A DNA stretch of 64,000 nt from Vibrio sp. STUT-A11 (GTDB lineage Bacteria > Pseudomonadota > Gammaproteobacteria > Enterobacterales > Vibrionaceae): the NCBI RefSeq assembly GCF_026000435.1, contig NZ_AP026763.1, positions 1,674,001-1,738,000 of the forward strand, written 5' to 3'. Shown one piece after another: positions 45,656 through 54,188 of this stretch. The notes under the pieces are model-generated. The model searched no databases and was not told the DNA's origin. It saw nothing but the letters and a program-made list of their open reading frames with translations. The translations under genes and the position numbers were made by a program. Within the stretch, counting starts at the first letter, position 1. Every line of letters starts with the position of its first letter.

Positions 45656-46135
45656 ATGAAAAAAACTCTATTAGCAGTGGCACTACTTGGCGCATCTTCT
45701 GCGGCAATGGCAGATTCTTGGATCTACGGTGGCGCATCAGTAGGTCAATCTGACTACAAAGGTGAAACTGATACGTCATACTCTGTACACGTAGGTACCG
45801 GTATTCTTCCAATTATCGGTATTGAAGCTGGTGTGACTCAGCACGGTGAATTTAACGTTGACGGTCGCGATACAAAACTTACCTCTTACTACGCAGCGCT
45901 AAAGCCAAGCATCGATTTCGGCCCACTGCACATTTACGCTAAAGGTGGTATCCACCAGTGGGATAAAGAAGTAAAAGGCGGTAGCGATGATGATGACTTG
46001 GATCTAATGTACGGTGTTGGTGCTGAGTACTTCATCTTTGGTCCACTGTCTGTAGGTGCAAGCTACATGAACTACACGGCAGATAAAGATGATGTCGGTA
46101 CGTTCTCTGTGAATGCGTCACTGCATTTCCTATAA
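45656..46135 (+). CDS. Small outer-membrane beta-barrel protein (copy 1)
   Basis: Secreted 159-residue protein with a signal peptide ending near SSAAMA. The mature part has alternating strands, repeated glycine/tyrosine patterns and a terminal aromatic SLHFL, the outer-membrane insertion signature. It probably forms an eight-strand OmpX/Opa-like barrel. It shares about half its residues with the next gene (GTGILPIIGIEAG, YAALKPSIDFGPLHIYAKGGI), so the two are tandem duplicates. Role unknown; adhesion, small-molecule passage and envelope stability are all possible. The second of two adjacent ATGs was taken for ribosome spacing. Confidence 0.8.
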   Translation: MKKTLLAVALLGASSAAMADSWIYGGASVGQSDYKGETDTSYSVHVGTGILPIIGIEAGVTQHGEFNVDGRDTKLTSYYAALKPSIDFGPLHIYAKGGIHQWDKEVKGGSDDDDLDLMYGVGAEYFIFGPLSVGASYMNYTADKDDVGTFSVNASLHFL

Positions 46136-46160
46136 TTTTCGAACCTATCGATAGTTAAAA

Positions 46161-46187
46161 AACACCGGCTAATGCCGGTGTTTTTGT
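46161..46187 (+). terminator. Rho-independent terminator between the two barrel genes
   Basis: The stem AACACCGGC/GCCGGTGTT with a TAAT loop, preceded by As and followed by T5GTTT. Confidence 0.9.
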
Positions 46188-46363
46188 TTCAGCTCTTTAG
46201 CTTAAGTGGACTCTCAGCCTGAATTGATGTCACACTACAACGAATTGAATATCAATTATTCATTTTTTGATCTTAATTTCCTCACACTTTCCAATATATA
46301 GTGATCACTCTGCAATGAGCTAGGGGCGTGATGTCACGCAGAATTACAAAGGATGGTATAACT

Positions 46364-46879
46364 ATGAAAACAAAACTCTCGTTATTGGCTTTGGCGTTGT
46401 GTTCAACGTCTGCGTTTGCTGATTCATGGCTTTATGCTGGTGGTCAAGTAGGTCAATCTGATATTGAAGGCGAAAGTGATACAACTTACGGTGTGCACGT
46501 TGGTACGGGAATTCTGCCGTTAATCGGTATTGAAGCTGGCTACTTTAACCATGGTAAAGTCGACCTTTCTGTGGATGGCACGAACGGAGATGGTGATTTC
46601 TCTTCTCTCTATTTAGCGGTTAAGCCAAGCATTGATTTGGGGCCTTTCCATATCTACGCCAAGGGCGGCATCAATGCTTTTAATGTCGACTATAAAGGCT
46701 CACTGAGTTCTATCGATAAAGATGATGGCGTTTCTTATATGTATGGCGTAGGGGCAGAGTACTTTTTGTTAGACAACATGTCCATTGGCGCGAGCTATCA
46801 GGCTTTTGGTGTCGATATCGATGGCGACAGTGATTCAGTTAGTAGCTTTACCGGCAACGTTACTTTCCACTTCTTATAA
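46364..46879 (+). CDS. Small outer-membrane beta-barrel protein (copy 2)
   Basis: Paralogue of the gene before it, 171 residues, signal peptide ending near TSAFA. It keeps the core (GTGILPLIGIEAGYFNHG, LAVKPSIDLGPFHIYAKGGI, MYGVGAEYF) and terminal FHFL, with two longer loops rich in Asp, Gly and Ser. AAGGATGG lies upstream of the ATG at 46364; the earlier in-frame ATG at 46328 adds charged residues before the signal. Each copy has its own terminator, so expression may differ. Confidence 0.8.
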   Translation: MKTKLSLLALALCSTSAFADSWLYAGGQVGQSDIEGESDTTYGVHVGTGILPLIGIEAGYFNHGKVDLSVDGTNGDGDFSSLYLAVKPSIDLGPFHIYAKGGINAFNVDYKGSLSSIDKDDGVSYMYGVGAEYFLLDNMSIGASYQAFGVDIDGDSDSVSSFTGNVTFHFL

Positions 46880-46931
46880 ACATTTCACCCAAGCAAATTC
46901 ACTTCTTAGTTTTTGCGACAGCCATAAACAT

Positions 46932-46969
46932 AAAGTGGTCACATCCGATTCAGGGAGGGCCACTTTTTT
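46932..46969 (+). terminator. Terminator after the second barrel gene
   Basis: AAAGTGGTC pairs with GGCCACTTT (one wobble) across a 16–17-nt loop and is followed by a T run. Confidence 0.7.
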
Positions 46970-47171
46970 GTATCGCGCCTACCCACAATATGAGAGCTAT
47001 AGTTATTAAAGCAAGAGATAATCATTAGACATCATAGTGTTTATTTTACTGTCATTGAAAACAATTCGTCTTTTAAATGCAATAAAAGCATCACTTTTGC
47101 ATAAATTTGTGACTAATGTTAATATACGCCGCGATTAAAAACTTTAGAGCTCAAATTATTGGAGGGCGGTA

Positions 47172-47279
47172 TTGGAGTTCTTCTCTGTTGAGGAGCGTTT
47201 CAAATTAACGTTAAATTTGTATTTATGGATAAAGCTTCATTTAAAAAATATAGTATCGAGACTACAGATTATCAGGTAG
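47172..47279 (+). other. Possible 35-codon leader ORF overlapping the BCCT start
   Basis: TTG at 47172 lies five bases after GGAGGG, the best ribosome site in this region. The frame runs 35 codons (MEFFSVEERFKLTLNLYLW...) and stops at 47277–47279, inside the BCCT gene in another frame. The BCCT ATG at 47225 has no ribosome site of its own. Translation of the leader could couple to the transporter. The ORF may also be chance. Confidence 0.3.
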
Positions 47280-48808
47280 GACAAGATAACGTACAGAGGT
47301 GGGGGTTCGATGTTCACAACCCTGTATTCGGAATCAGCGCCGGTCTTATCGTGTTGTGTCTTGTTTCACTTCTTTTAGTTGACCCAAATACCGCTCGTGA
47401 CGCTTTAAACGGTGTCAAAAATGGAATCATCGAGCAATTTGATGCATTTTTCATGTGGTCAGCCAACTTCTTCGTACTATTCGCCGTTGTCTTGTTGTTG
47501 TCTCCTCTAGGTAAAATTCGTTTAGGCGGTAAAGACGCAACTCCAGATCACTCAAGAGCATCTTGGTTGTCCATGCTATTTGCTGCAGGTATGGGTATTG
47601 GACTTCTGTTCTGGAGTGTTGCAGAGCCAACCGCGTACTTCACTGACTGGTGGGGAATGCCGTTAAACGCCGAACCATACTCTGAAGAAGCGAAATCGTT
47701 AGCAATGGCTGCGACCATGTTTCACTGGGGTGTACATGGTTGGGGTATCTACGCGCTTGTTGCACTTGCGCTTGCTTTCTTTGCTTTTAACAAAGGTCTG
47801 CCGCTGTCGCTACGTTCTGCTTTTTACCCAATTTTTGGTGACCGTGCATGGGGTTGGTTAGGGCATGTTATTGACATCCTAGCAGTACTTTCTACTCTGT
47901 TTGGTCTGGCGACGTCATTAGGTTTGGGAGCACAGCAAGCGACGAGCGGTATCAACCATGTGTTTGGTTTTGACGGTGGCATCGGTACACAAATGATTGT
48001 GATCGCTTTTGTTACTTTTATTGCAGTACTCTCTGTGATTCGTGGTATCGATGGTGGTGTTAAGGTGCTAAGTAATGTCAATATGGTGGTTGCTTTTGCA
48101 CTGCTTGTTTTCATTATTTTCATCAGCTTTGATACGGTATTTACGTCTATTTTTGATACGACCAAAGCGTATATCGAATACATTATTCCTCTGAGTAACC
48201 CCCACGGCCGTGAGGATGAAACGTGGATGCAAGGTTGGACAGTATTCTACTGGGCTTGGTGGGTTTCTTGGTCACCATTTGTCGGTATGTTTATTGCCCG
48301 AGTATCCAAAGGCCGTACGGTACGAGAGTTTATTTGTGCGGTTATCATCGTGCCGACTGTGGTAACTCTCATCTGGATGGCGATCTTTGGTGGTATTGCA
48401 CTTGATCAGGTAGTTAATAAAGTTGGTGAACTGGGTACGAACGGTCTGACCGATATTTCTCTGACGTTATTCCATGTCTATGACCAACTGCCATACAGCT
48501 CAGTGATCTCGATTCTGTCTATCGGGCTGATTCTGGTCTTCTTTGTAACGTCATCGGATTCAGGCTCTCTGGTTATCGATAGTATTACCGCCGGTGGTAA
48601 AATTGATGCGCCAGTACCTCAGCGAATTTTCTGGGCATGTATTGAGGGTTCGATTGCAGCGGTCATGCTTTGGGTCGGTGGTAAAGAAGCCTTACAAGCA
48701 CTGCAGTCAGGCGTTGTAGCAACTGGATTGCCGTTTACATTAGTTCTTCTGGTCATGTGTGTCAGCCTGGTTAAAGGTTTAAGAACTGAGCTATCTGCGT
48801 ACAAATAG
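47225..48808 (+). CDS. BCCT-family osmolyte transporter
   Basis: Sodium-coupled carrier for betaine, choline, carnitine or related osmolytes in the inner membrane, 527 residues with 12 membrane segments. The family signatures are GMGIGLLFWSVAEP, MFHWGVHGWGIYA and WAWWVSWSPFVGMFIARVSKGR. Marine Vibrio species carry several BCCT paralogues; which one this is cannot be settled by eye. The C-terminal tail is very short, so osmosensing by a long cytoplasmic tail, as in BetP, is unlikely. Confidence 0.92.
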   Translation: MDKASFKKYSIETTDYQVGQDNVQRWGFDVHNPVFGISAGLIVLCLVSLLLVDPNTARDALNGVKNGIIEQFDAFFMWSANFFVLFAVVLLLSPLGKIRLGGKDATPDHSRASWLSMLFAAGMGIGLLFWSVAEPTAYFTDWWGMPLNAEPYSEEAKSLAMAATMFHWGVHGWGIYALVALALAFFAFNKGLPLSLRSAFYPIFGDRAWGWLGHVIDILAVLSTLFGLATSLGLGAQQATSGINHVFGFDGGIGTQMIVIAFVTFIAVLSVIRGIDGGVKVLSNVNMVVAFALLVFIIFISFDTVFTSIFDTTKAYIEYIIPLSNPHGREDETWMQGWTVFYWAWWVSWSPFVGMFIARVSKGRTVREFICAVIIVPTVVTLIWMAIFGGIALDQVVNKVGELGTNGLTDISLTLFHVYDQLPYSSVISILSIGLILVFFVTSSDSGSLVIDSITAGGKIDAPVPQRIFWACIEGSIAAVMLWVGGKEALQALQSGVVATGLPFTLVLLVMCVSLVKGLRTELSAYK

Positions 48809-48824
48809 TCAAACTAACACAAGT

Positions 48825-48857
48825 AAATGCCGAGTTTTATAAGCTCGGCATTTTTAT
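48825..48857 (+). terminator. Rho-independent terminator after the BCCT gene
   Basis: A 10-bp stem AAATGCCGAG/CTCGGCATTT with a 9-nt loop is followed by TTATTT. Confidence 0.9.
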
Positions 48858-48923
48858 TTGTTCTTCCCTTTTTAATAAATTCCTTTAGAGTTTGAGCGTA
48901 ACCAACTTCAAATTTGTCAAATC

Positions 48924-49313
48924 ATGTCTATCAATAAGCTTATTCTAATTCGTGGTCTTCCTGGGTCTGGTAAAACAACGCTGGCTAAGCAGTTGGCGAG
49001 TGATCTCGATGCGAAACATTTTGAAGCCGACATGTACTTTGAAACTAAAAGTGGGGAATATCACTTCAATCCGCAACAACTTCCTCAAGCGCATGAATGG
49101 TGCTTCCGGCAAGCTCGAAAATGGTTAAACCAAGGGAAAACCGTCATCGTAAGCAATACCTTTGTTCGCCATTGGGAGATGGATCGCTACCTCGAATTGT
49201 GCAAAAAGAAGGGGGTTGAGGTTGAAATAAGAGTTTGTGATGGTGAATATCAGAGCATTCACAATGTACCACTCGCAACTATAGAGAAGATGCGTCACCA
49301 GTGGCAGGATTAA
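48924..49313 (+). CDS. P-loop kinase-like ATPase, 129 residues
   Basis: Small ATP-binding protein with Walker A RGLPGSGKTT at about 10–19 and a second conserved segment HFEADMYF; VIVSNTFVRHWEMDRY follows. This pattern (P-loop, then D-x-Y/F, then N-T) is that of the polynucleotide-kinase/zeta-toxin-like group, including the AAA_33 and N4BP2-like proteins. No antitoxin gene lies nearby, so a toxin role is not supported. Substrate unknown. Confidence 0.8.
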   Translation: MSINKLILIRGLPGSGKTTLAKQLASDLDAKHFEADMYFETKSGEYHFNPQQLPQAHEWCFRQARKWLNQGKTVIVSNTFVRHWEMDRYLELCKKKGVEVEIRVCDGEYQSIHNVPLATIEKMRHQWQD

Positions 49314-49471
49314 GCACAAGCAACAATCAAACCTTGTCTAAAGATCATTCTTAAAGTTGCAGAGTATTACTGACAATCATTGTTATGAGTCGAAGAATAA
49401 TTACTGACAAATAGGTTATCGACGGAAGTTGCGCTTCAATATAGGAGAATTTTTGAACAAGGTTCCTTCCT

Positions 49472-50314
49472 ATGCCCATAAAAATGACATTGATCGCACT
49501 CGCCGTTATGGCATCCACTCACGTTCAAGCCGAGCCAGTTTTTTCTCCTTTAGTCTGTCTTGCAGAAAACTATCAAGAAGGGATTGATGTGTCGGAATAC
49601 TGGTACAGTGAAAAACTGGATGGTATTCGCGCTTACTGGACTGGGCAACATCTTGTAACACGTAATGGAAACCGGATACACGCTCCTAAGTGGTTTACAA
49701 CACCATTGCCAGATTACCCTCTGGATGGTGAACTTTGGGCGGGGCGGGGGAACTTTCACCTTGTTCAGCAAACGGTTCTGGACAAAAAACCTGTCGACAA
49801 TGCGTGGCAAAAAATTGATTTTATGTTGTTCGATATGCCTTACTCTGCGGGCGATTACCGAAAGCGCTATTACAATATCCAAAGTTTAGTGTTTGAACTG
49901 GATGAGCCTCACATCAAATATGTTGAACACATGATCATTCAAGATGAAAAGCACTTGTTCAACCAACTGGATAAAATATCACTGTCGAACGGGGAAGGTG
50001 TCATGTTGCGTAAGGTGTCGAGCCGTTATCAGGCAGGACGTGGTAGTGATTTACTCAAGCTAAAACATTATGCAGATACCGAAGCTCAGGTGATTGGCCA
50101 CAAGCCAGGAACGGGCAGACTGTTAGGAATGATGGGGGCTTTATTGGTTCGTATGCCTGACGGTACAGAGTTTTATATTGGCAGTGGATTTACCGATCAG
50201 TTGCGTCGCAATCCACCAGAACTTGGTTCCATCATTACGTTTAGATATAACGGATTCACTCATACTGGAAAACCCAAGTTTGCGCGATTTTTACGCGAGC
50301 GTGTTAAGGAGTAG
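49472..50314 (+). CDS. Secreted minimal ATP-dependent DNA ligase (Lig E type)
   Basis: ATP-dependent DNA ligase of 280 residues with a signal peptide cleaved after about residue 20 (HVQA|EP), so it acts in the periplasm. The adenylation lysine is Lys48 in SEKLDGIRA; other nucleotidyltransferase motifs are DGELWAGRG, IDFMLFDMP, NGEGVMLRK and LLKLKHY. A small OB domain follows. It has no extra DNA-binding domains. Homologues in naturally competent bacteria are proposed to mend nicked incoming or biofilm DNA. It neighbours a lipoprotein gene and norM, as in V. cholerae as I recall. Confidence 0.9.
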   Translation: MPIKMTLIALAVMASTHVQAEPVFSPLVCLAENYQEGIDVSEYWYSEKLDGIRAYWTGQHLVTRNGNRIHAPKWFTTPLPDYPLDGELWAGRGNFHLVQQTVLDKKPVDNAWQKIDFMLFDMPYSAGDYRKRYYNIQSLVFELDEPHIKYVEHMIIQDEKHLFNQLDKISLSNGEGVMLRKVSSRYQAGRGSDLLKLKHYADTEAQVIGHKPGTGRLLGMMGALLVRMPDGTEFYIGSGFTDQLRRNPPELGSIITFRYNGFTHTGKPKFARFLRERVKE

Positions 50315-50320
50315 ACCAGA

Positions 50321-51334
50321 TTAACTTAAAGTACGCGGATTACCCACCGACACACCACAGCGCTTGAAAAGACCCTGCCAGAACTTGACATGCTCTAGGG
50401 TCTTTTCTCTGAATGTGTGATGAGCATCAGTCAGTCCATACGTCTCGCCATGCAGCGCTAATCTTTCTTCAACCAATGTAACGCCACTATTCAGTCGTTG
50501 ATAGGTACTGTCTAAATAGGCCAGATACGGTTGTACTTCTTCTACATAGATGCTTTGAAACACATTGTTCAAGTAACGAAACTTGGTGATATCTCGATTT
50601 TTGCCGCAAATGAGTGTGCTCTGGTTTTTTTCCAGTAATTGGGTGGTTTCATTCAGCCAGTGGGACGCGTTCGAGATAGAGTAGTAAAGTCGGCCTATTA
50701 GGCGAGATTTCTCCAAAACTTCTTGGTATTCAACCATACCACTATCCGGTAGTCGTGATATTACTTTGTATGGCGTTTCATACATACCTTCTAACATGCC
50801 AAAGGCATCACTAACACGAGCAATTTGGCTTTGGTAATCAACAGATAGCCAATCAGAAGCGGTGAGCTGCTTTTGCATTGTATCACTAGCGAGTAGCAAG
50901 TTATCCAGGTGAGTGAGAAGGTGATGCCATTTCTGTCCGTATAACTTCTCTAACTTTACGCTCTCATCAGCACTGATTTCAAACTCAGACAGGCACGTGT
51001 TTAGCGTTCTGAGTAAAGACACCTGATAATCTAAATCGTGAAAGGCATCCTGTACTTTACCTAGTGGCGAGTTTTTGTCTGCCAAGAGATTAAACAAGCC
51101 ACACTGACGAAGTTGGTAGCTCTCTAACAGCCCAAGTGTCAGTCTGGGTAATGGCTGAAACAGCTCTCGTCGAGGAGGAATGGTGATGACTGGCAGGGGA
51201 GTTATTTCTGTGCCTGAAACGTCCAATACATTCGCCAAGCGTTGATGGTATTTATCCATCAGCGCTTGTTCAGGGTTGAATAAGTCAGTGCAACCTGAAA
51301 GTAATATTATTGATAATAATAGTGTTAGACGCAC
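50321..51334 (-). CDS. Predicted lipoprotein, DUF3080-like
   Basis: 337-residue lipoprotein: the lipobox LLSGC puts the lipidated cysteine at about residue 15. The remainder is mostly helical with conserved-looking LPRLTLGLLESYQLRQCGLFNL and ending FKRCGVSVGNPRTLS. I associate it with DUF3080, found in Vibrio next to norM, but could not verify that. It is convergent with the ligase gene, six bases away. Function unknown; Asp at position +2 is absent, so outer-membrane sorting is expected. Confidence 0.75.
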   Translation of the reverse strand: MRLTLLLSIILLSGCTDLFNPEQALMDKYHQRLANVLDVSGTEITPLPVITIPPRRELFQPLPRLTLGLLESYQLRQCGLFNLLADKNSPLGKVQDAFHDLDYQVSLLRTLNTCLSEFEISADESVKLEKLYGQKWHHLLTHLDNLLLASDTMQKQLTASDWLSVDYQSQIARVSDAFGMLEGMYETPYKVISRLPDSGMVEYQEVLEKSRLIGRLYYSISNASHWLNETTQLLEKNQSTLICGKNRDITKFRYLNNVFQSIYVEEVQPYLAYLDSTYQRLNSGVTLVEERLALHGETYGLTDAHHTFREKTLEHVKFWQGLFKRCGVSVGNPRTLS

Positions 51335-51435
51335 ACTGTTCCTTTCTCATCAATTAGTTGGCTTGGTATAAAAGTATACCTGACTGAGGTTTGATTCGAT
51401 CAAAAAAGCCAGCGATTGCTGGCTTTTACAGGAGA

Positions 51436-52806
51436 TTATTGTACCGAAAAGTTCAATTGAACCTCAGGCTTTTGGTGGTGCATCCAACGTAATCTGACGC
51501 CAAGTAACAGAGCGGCAGACGATAGCCCGATGATAAAGCCGATCCAGAAACCTTGTGCTCCCATTGGTTCAACGATCCAGTTGGTACGACCAAGGATGTA
51601 GCCCATTGGTAAACCGCAAATCCAATAAGCAACAAAAGTACGATTAAAGATAGCACGCATGTCTTTATATCCACGCAATGCACCTGCCGCGATCACTTGT
51701 ACGGCATCAGTAAACTGGTATATCGCAGCGAGTAACAGTAGTTCCATTGCCAATTTGATAACTTCTTGGTTACTGGTATATAACTCTGCGACAAATTCAC
51801 GGAATACGACCGTTAGAAATGCAGTAACAACTGTCATCGCGGTACCAACCATGATACCAACACGCGATGCCACTCGGGCGCCTGCAACACTTTCTTCCCC
51901 AAGTTTATGTCCGACTCGAATACTAACAGCGGCACCAATACTCATTGGTAGCATGAACACAAGAGTCGAAAAGTTAATCGCAACCTGGTGGGCAGCAACA
52001 ATAATTGGGCCAAGAGGGGACACCAAAAGTGCAACGACAGCAAACAGTGTTACTTCAAAAAATAGCGCAGCAGCAACAGGAAAGCCGAGTTTAAACAGAC
52101 GAATTTGTGCTTTTAATTGTGGTGGATGGAATTCAGCGAAGATATTGATGTTCTTTAATCGCTCAGACGTCATCACGTAGAATAAAAGCAGCGCAAACAT
52201 AATCCAGTAAACGATCGTTGTTGCGACACCGCAACCTACACCACCCAGTTCTGGCGCCCCAAACTTGCCGTAAACGAAAATCCAGTTCAATGGAATATTC
52301 AGCAGTAAACCAATAAATCCAATCACCATGGCTGGTTTAGTGAGTGACATCCCATCGGTAAAACTTCTCAAAGCCTGAAACAGGAGAAAAGCCGGCACCG
52401 CTAAAATGACAGCGTGAATATAACCTATGGTTTTTTCAGCCATCAAAGCTTCTATATCCATAAACCCAAGAATCAGTTGAGTTTGCAATAGCACCACAAT
52501 GATAGGGATGCTAACAAATAGCGCCATGGCGATGCCTTGCTGAATCTCGAAAGGTATTTTAACTCGGCGACCAGAGCCGTTAAGTTGCGCGACCACAGGC
52601 ACTAACGCCATTAACAAGCCAATACCAAATAAAATCGATGGAAGCCAAATACTTGAAGCCACAGACACGGCTGCCATGTCAGTAGCGCTAACGCCACCTG
52701 CCATTACAGTATCAACGAAACCCATGCCTGTCTGAGCGACGGAAGCGATCAATACAGGGGTAGCCAATTTTATAAGACTCGACGCTTCTTCTTTATAGTG
52801 CTGCAC
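51436..52806 (-). CDS. norM: MATE multidrug efflux protein NorM
   Basis: Sodium-driven efflux pump of the MATE family, exporting cationic drugs such as norfloxacin and ethidium in characterised Vibrio homologues. It has 456 residues from the GTG at 52806, the same length as V. parahaemolyticus NorM, with 12 membrane segments (AQTGMGFVDTVMAGG, SFTDGMSLTKPAMVIGFIG, AAHQVAINFSTLVFMLP). TTGGAG precedes the GTG with good spacing. The in-frame ATG at 52860 would add 18 unrelated residues and is rejected. It diverges from ribE. Confidence 0.94.
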   Translation of the reverse strand: MQHYKEEASSLIKLATPVLIASVAQTGMGFVDTVMAGGVSATDMAAVSVASSIWLPSILFGIGLLMALVPVVAQLNGSGRRVKIPFEIQQGIAMALFVSIPIIVVLLQTQLILGFMDIEALMAEKTIGYIHAVILAVPAFLLFQALRSFTDGMSLTKPAMVIGFIGLLLNIPLNWIFVYGKFGAPELGGVGCGVATTIVYWIMFALLLFYVMTSERLKNINIFAEFHPPQLKAQIRLFKLGFPVAAALFFEVTLFAVVALLVSPLGPIIVAAHQVAINFSTLVFMLPMSIGAAVSIRVGHKLGEESVAGARVASRVGIMVGTAMTVVTAFLTVVFREFVAELYTSNQEVIKLAMELLLLAAIYQFTDAVQVIAAGALRGYKDMRAIFNRTFVAYWICGLPMGYILGRTNWIVEPMGAQGFWIGFIIGLSSAALLLGVRLRWMHHQKPEVQLNFSVQ

Positions 52807-52881
52807 GAAATACTCCAAGGCGCAAAGAGAGATTGAAAGAATGAGAGAGCTCGAGAACAAAAGGTGTGATGGACTGACCTA

Positions 52882-52899
52882 ATGGTTGATCTTAACCAT
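52882..52899. promoter_or_regulatory. Operator-like dyad upstream of norM
   Basis: The perfect dyad ATGGTT-N6-AACCAT lies about 80 bp upstream of the norM start, in the norM/ribE divergent region. It could be a regulator site; no known consensus is matched. No riboflavin riboswitch structure was recognised ahead of ribE. Confidence 0.3.
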
Positions 52900-53090
52900 G
52901 ATAAGGTGAAAAAATGTTTCAGAGAGCCTCCGCGCAAATGATAAACAATTGTATCTTTATATGCCATACCTTTAACTGCATATTAACTTGAAAACAGTTT
53001 ATAGTAGTCCGATAGACGAAAGATAAACGCGTAGAAATGAACATCTCTCGCGCGTCGTTTTAGTAGAGATCAGATAAGTAGGTATAAACC

Positions 53091-53702
53091 ATGTTTACTG
53101 GAATAGTACAGGGCACGGCAAAAGTCGTGAAGATCGAAAAGAAAGAACGTTTTCAAACTCATGTGATCGAGCTAGATGGTTCCCTTCTTGACGGGTTAGA
53201 GATTGGGGCTTCCGTCGCACATAATGGTTGCTGTTTGACCGTCACTCAAATCGACGGGAAGCACATTAGTTTTGATTTGATGCAAGCGACACTAGCATTA
53301 ACCAATCTGGGTTTTCTCAGTGAAGGGGGGAGCGTCAACATAGAACGAGCAGCTAAATTCGGTGATGAAATTGGTGGTCACAACATGTCTGGTCATATTA
53401 GTTTAATGGCCACTATTGTTGACGTCATTGACACGCCAAATAACCGAACCATCTGGTTCGAATTACCTCAAGATTCAATGAAGTATGTGTTGGCTAAAGG
53501 GTATATTGGTATCGATGGCTGCTCGTTGACGATTGGCGAGGTAGAAGACAACCGTTTCTCCGTACATTTGATTCCTGAAACGTTGCAGAGAACACTATTT
53601 GGCGTTAGGAAAGTGGGTGATCGTGTCAACATCGAGCTTGACCCACAAACTCAGGCGATTGTCGATACTGTTGAGCGCGTATTGGCAGCAAAACAAATTT
53701 AA
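53091..53702 (+). CDS. ribE: Riboflavin synthase, alpha chain
   Basis: Converts two molecules of 6,7-dimethyl-8-ribityllumazine to riboflavin. The 203 residues hold two lumazine-binding barrels: MFTGIVQGTAKV, AHNGCCLTVTQ, GDEIGGHNMSGHIS in the first and GYIGIDGCSLTIGEV, HLIPETLQRT in the second. The C-terminal DPQTQAIVDTVERVLAA matches the E. coli enzyme. The gene is single and diverges from norM, as in other Vibrio. Confidence 0.94.
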   Translation: MFTGIVQGTAKVVKIEKKERFQTHVIELDGSLLDGLEIGASVAHNGCCLTVTQIDGKHISFDLMQATLALTNLGFLSEGGSVNIERAAKFGDEIGGHNMSGHISLMATIVDVIDTPNNRTIWFELPQDSMKYVLAKGYIGIDGCSLTIGEVEDNRFSVHLIPETLQRTLFGVRKVGDRVNIELDPQTQAIVDTVERVLAAKQI

Positions 53703-53726
53703 GCACAGTAATACTTATAGCCAACT

Positions 53727-53752
53727 AAAAAGGAGCATTATTGCTCCTTTTT
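53727..53752. terminator. Bidirectional terminator after ribE
   Basis: A 10-bp A/T-flanked stem AAAAAGGAGC... formed by AAAAGGAGC and GCTCCTTTT with an ATTATT loop ends in a T run on both strands, between convergent genes. Confidence 0.9.
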
Positions 53753-53762
53753 ACGTTTTAAT

Positions 53763-53957
53763 TTATTCGTAGTTATCGTCAACAAACAGCTCTACTTTGT
53801 CGTTTAATTCATCCACATGCATGTTGAGATGAATCGCGTGACAACAAGCCGGGCAGTCATCATAAAATTCTTGGTCACCATTACTGGCGTCTAAAGTTAT
53901 GCCTATTGAGTGCCCACAATGCGGACACTGTACGTGTCTTTCAGTGTAGTTTTTCAT
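53763..53957 (-). CDS. CPXCG-motif cysteine-rich small protein
   Basis: 64-residue protein with Cys11 and Cys14 in CPHCG and Cys35, Cys38, Cys39 in DCPACCH, giving a four-cysteine zinc-ribbon-like site, followed by an acidic tail. This matches the family annotated as CPXCG motif-containing cysteine-rich protein, of unknown function. GGAGTTGTTGT lies upstream of the ATG. Confidence 0.85.
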   Translation of the reverse strand: MKNYTERHVQCPHCGHSIGITLDASNGDQEFYDDCPACCHAIHLNMHVDELNDKVELFVDDNYE

Positions 53958-54188
53958 ACAACAACTCCTGCTATTGAAGGGCTTTTAAAACGATAGATTA
54001 TGGAAGCGCAGCCCTTTCACTTACTTTGTCTCGACATCGAGATATACTTAAATATTAAGTGTAGTTGTTGCTATTTGAATCGAAATAAGTACAAAGTTTG
54101 ACCCCAAACTCAACCCTGAATCTGGGGGGGATTTCTAAAGTGATATGCCTCGAGGTTTTACATTATGCAACGTTTATACTATTTCAAG

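Noticed and set aside
48924..49313. Zeta-toxin type toxin–antitoxin module
   Set aside because: The P-loop protein resembles the fold, but no antitoxin-sized partner gene flanks it.
52861..53090. FMN riboswitch ahead of ribE
   Set aside because: None of the conserved RFN-element segments were recognised in this spacer.
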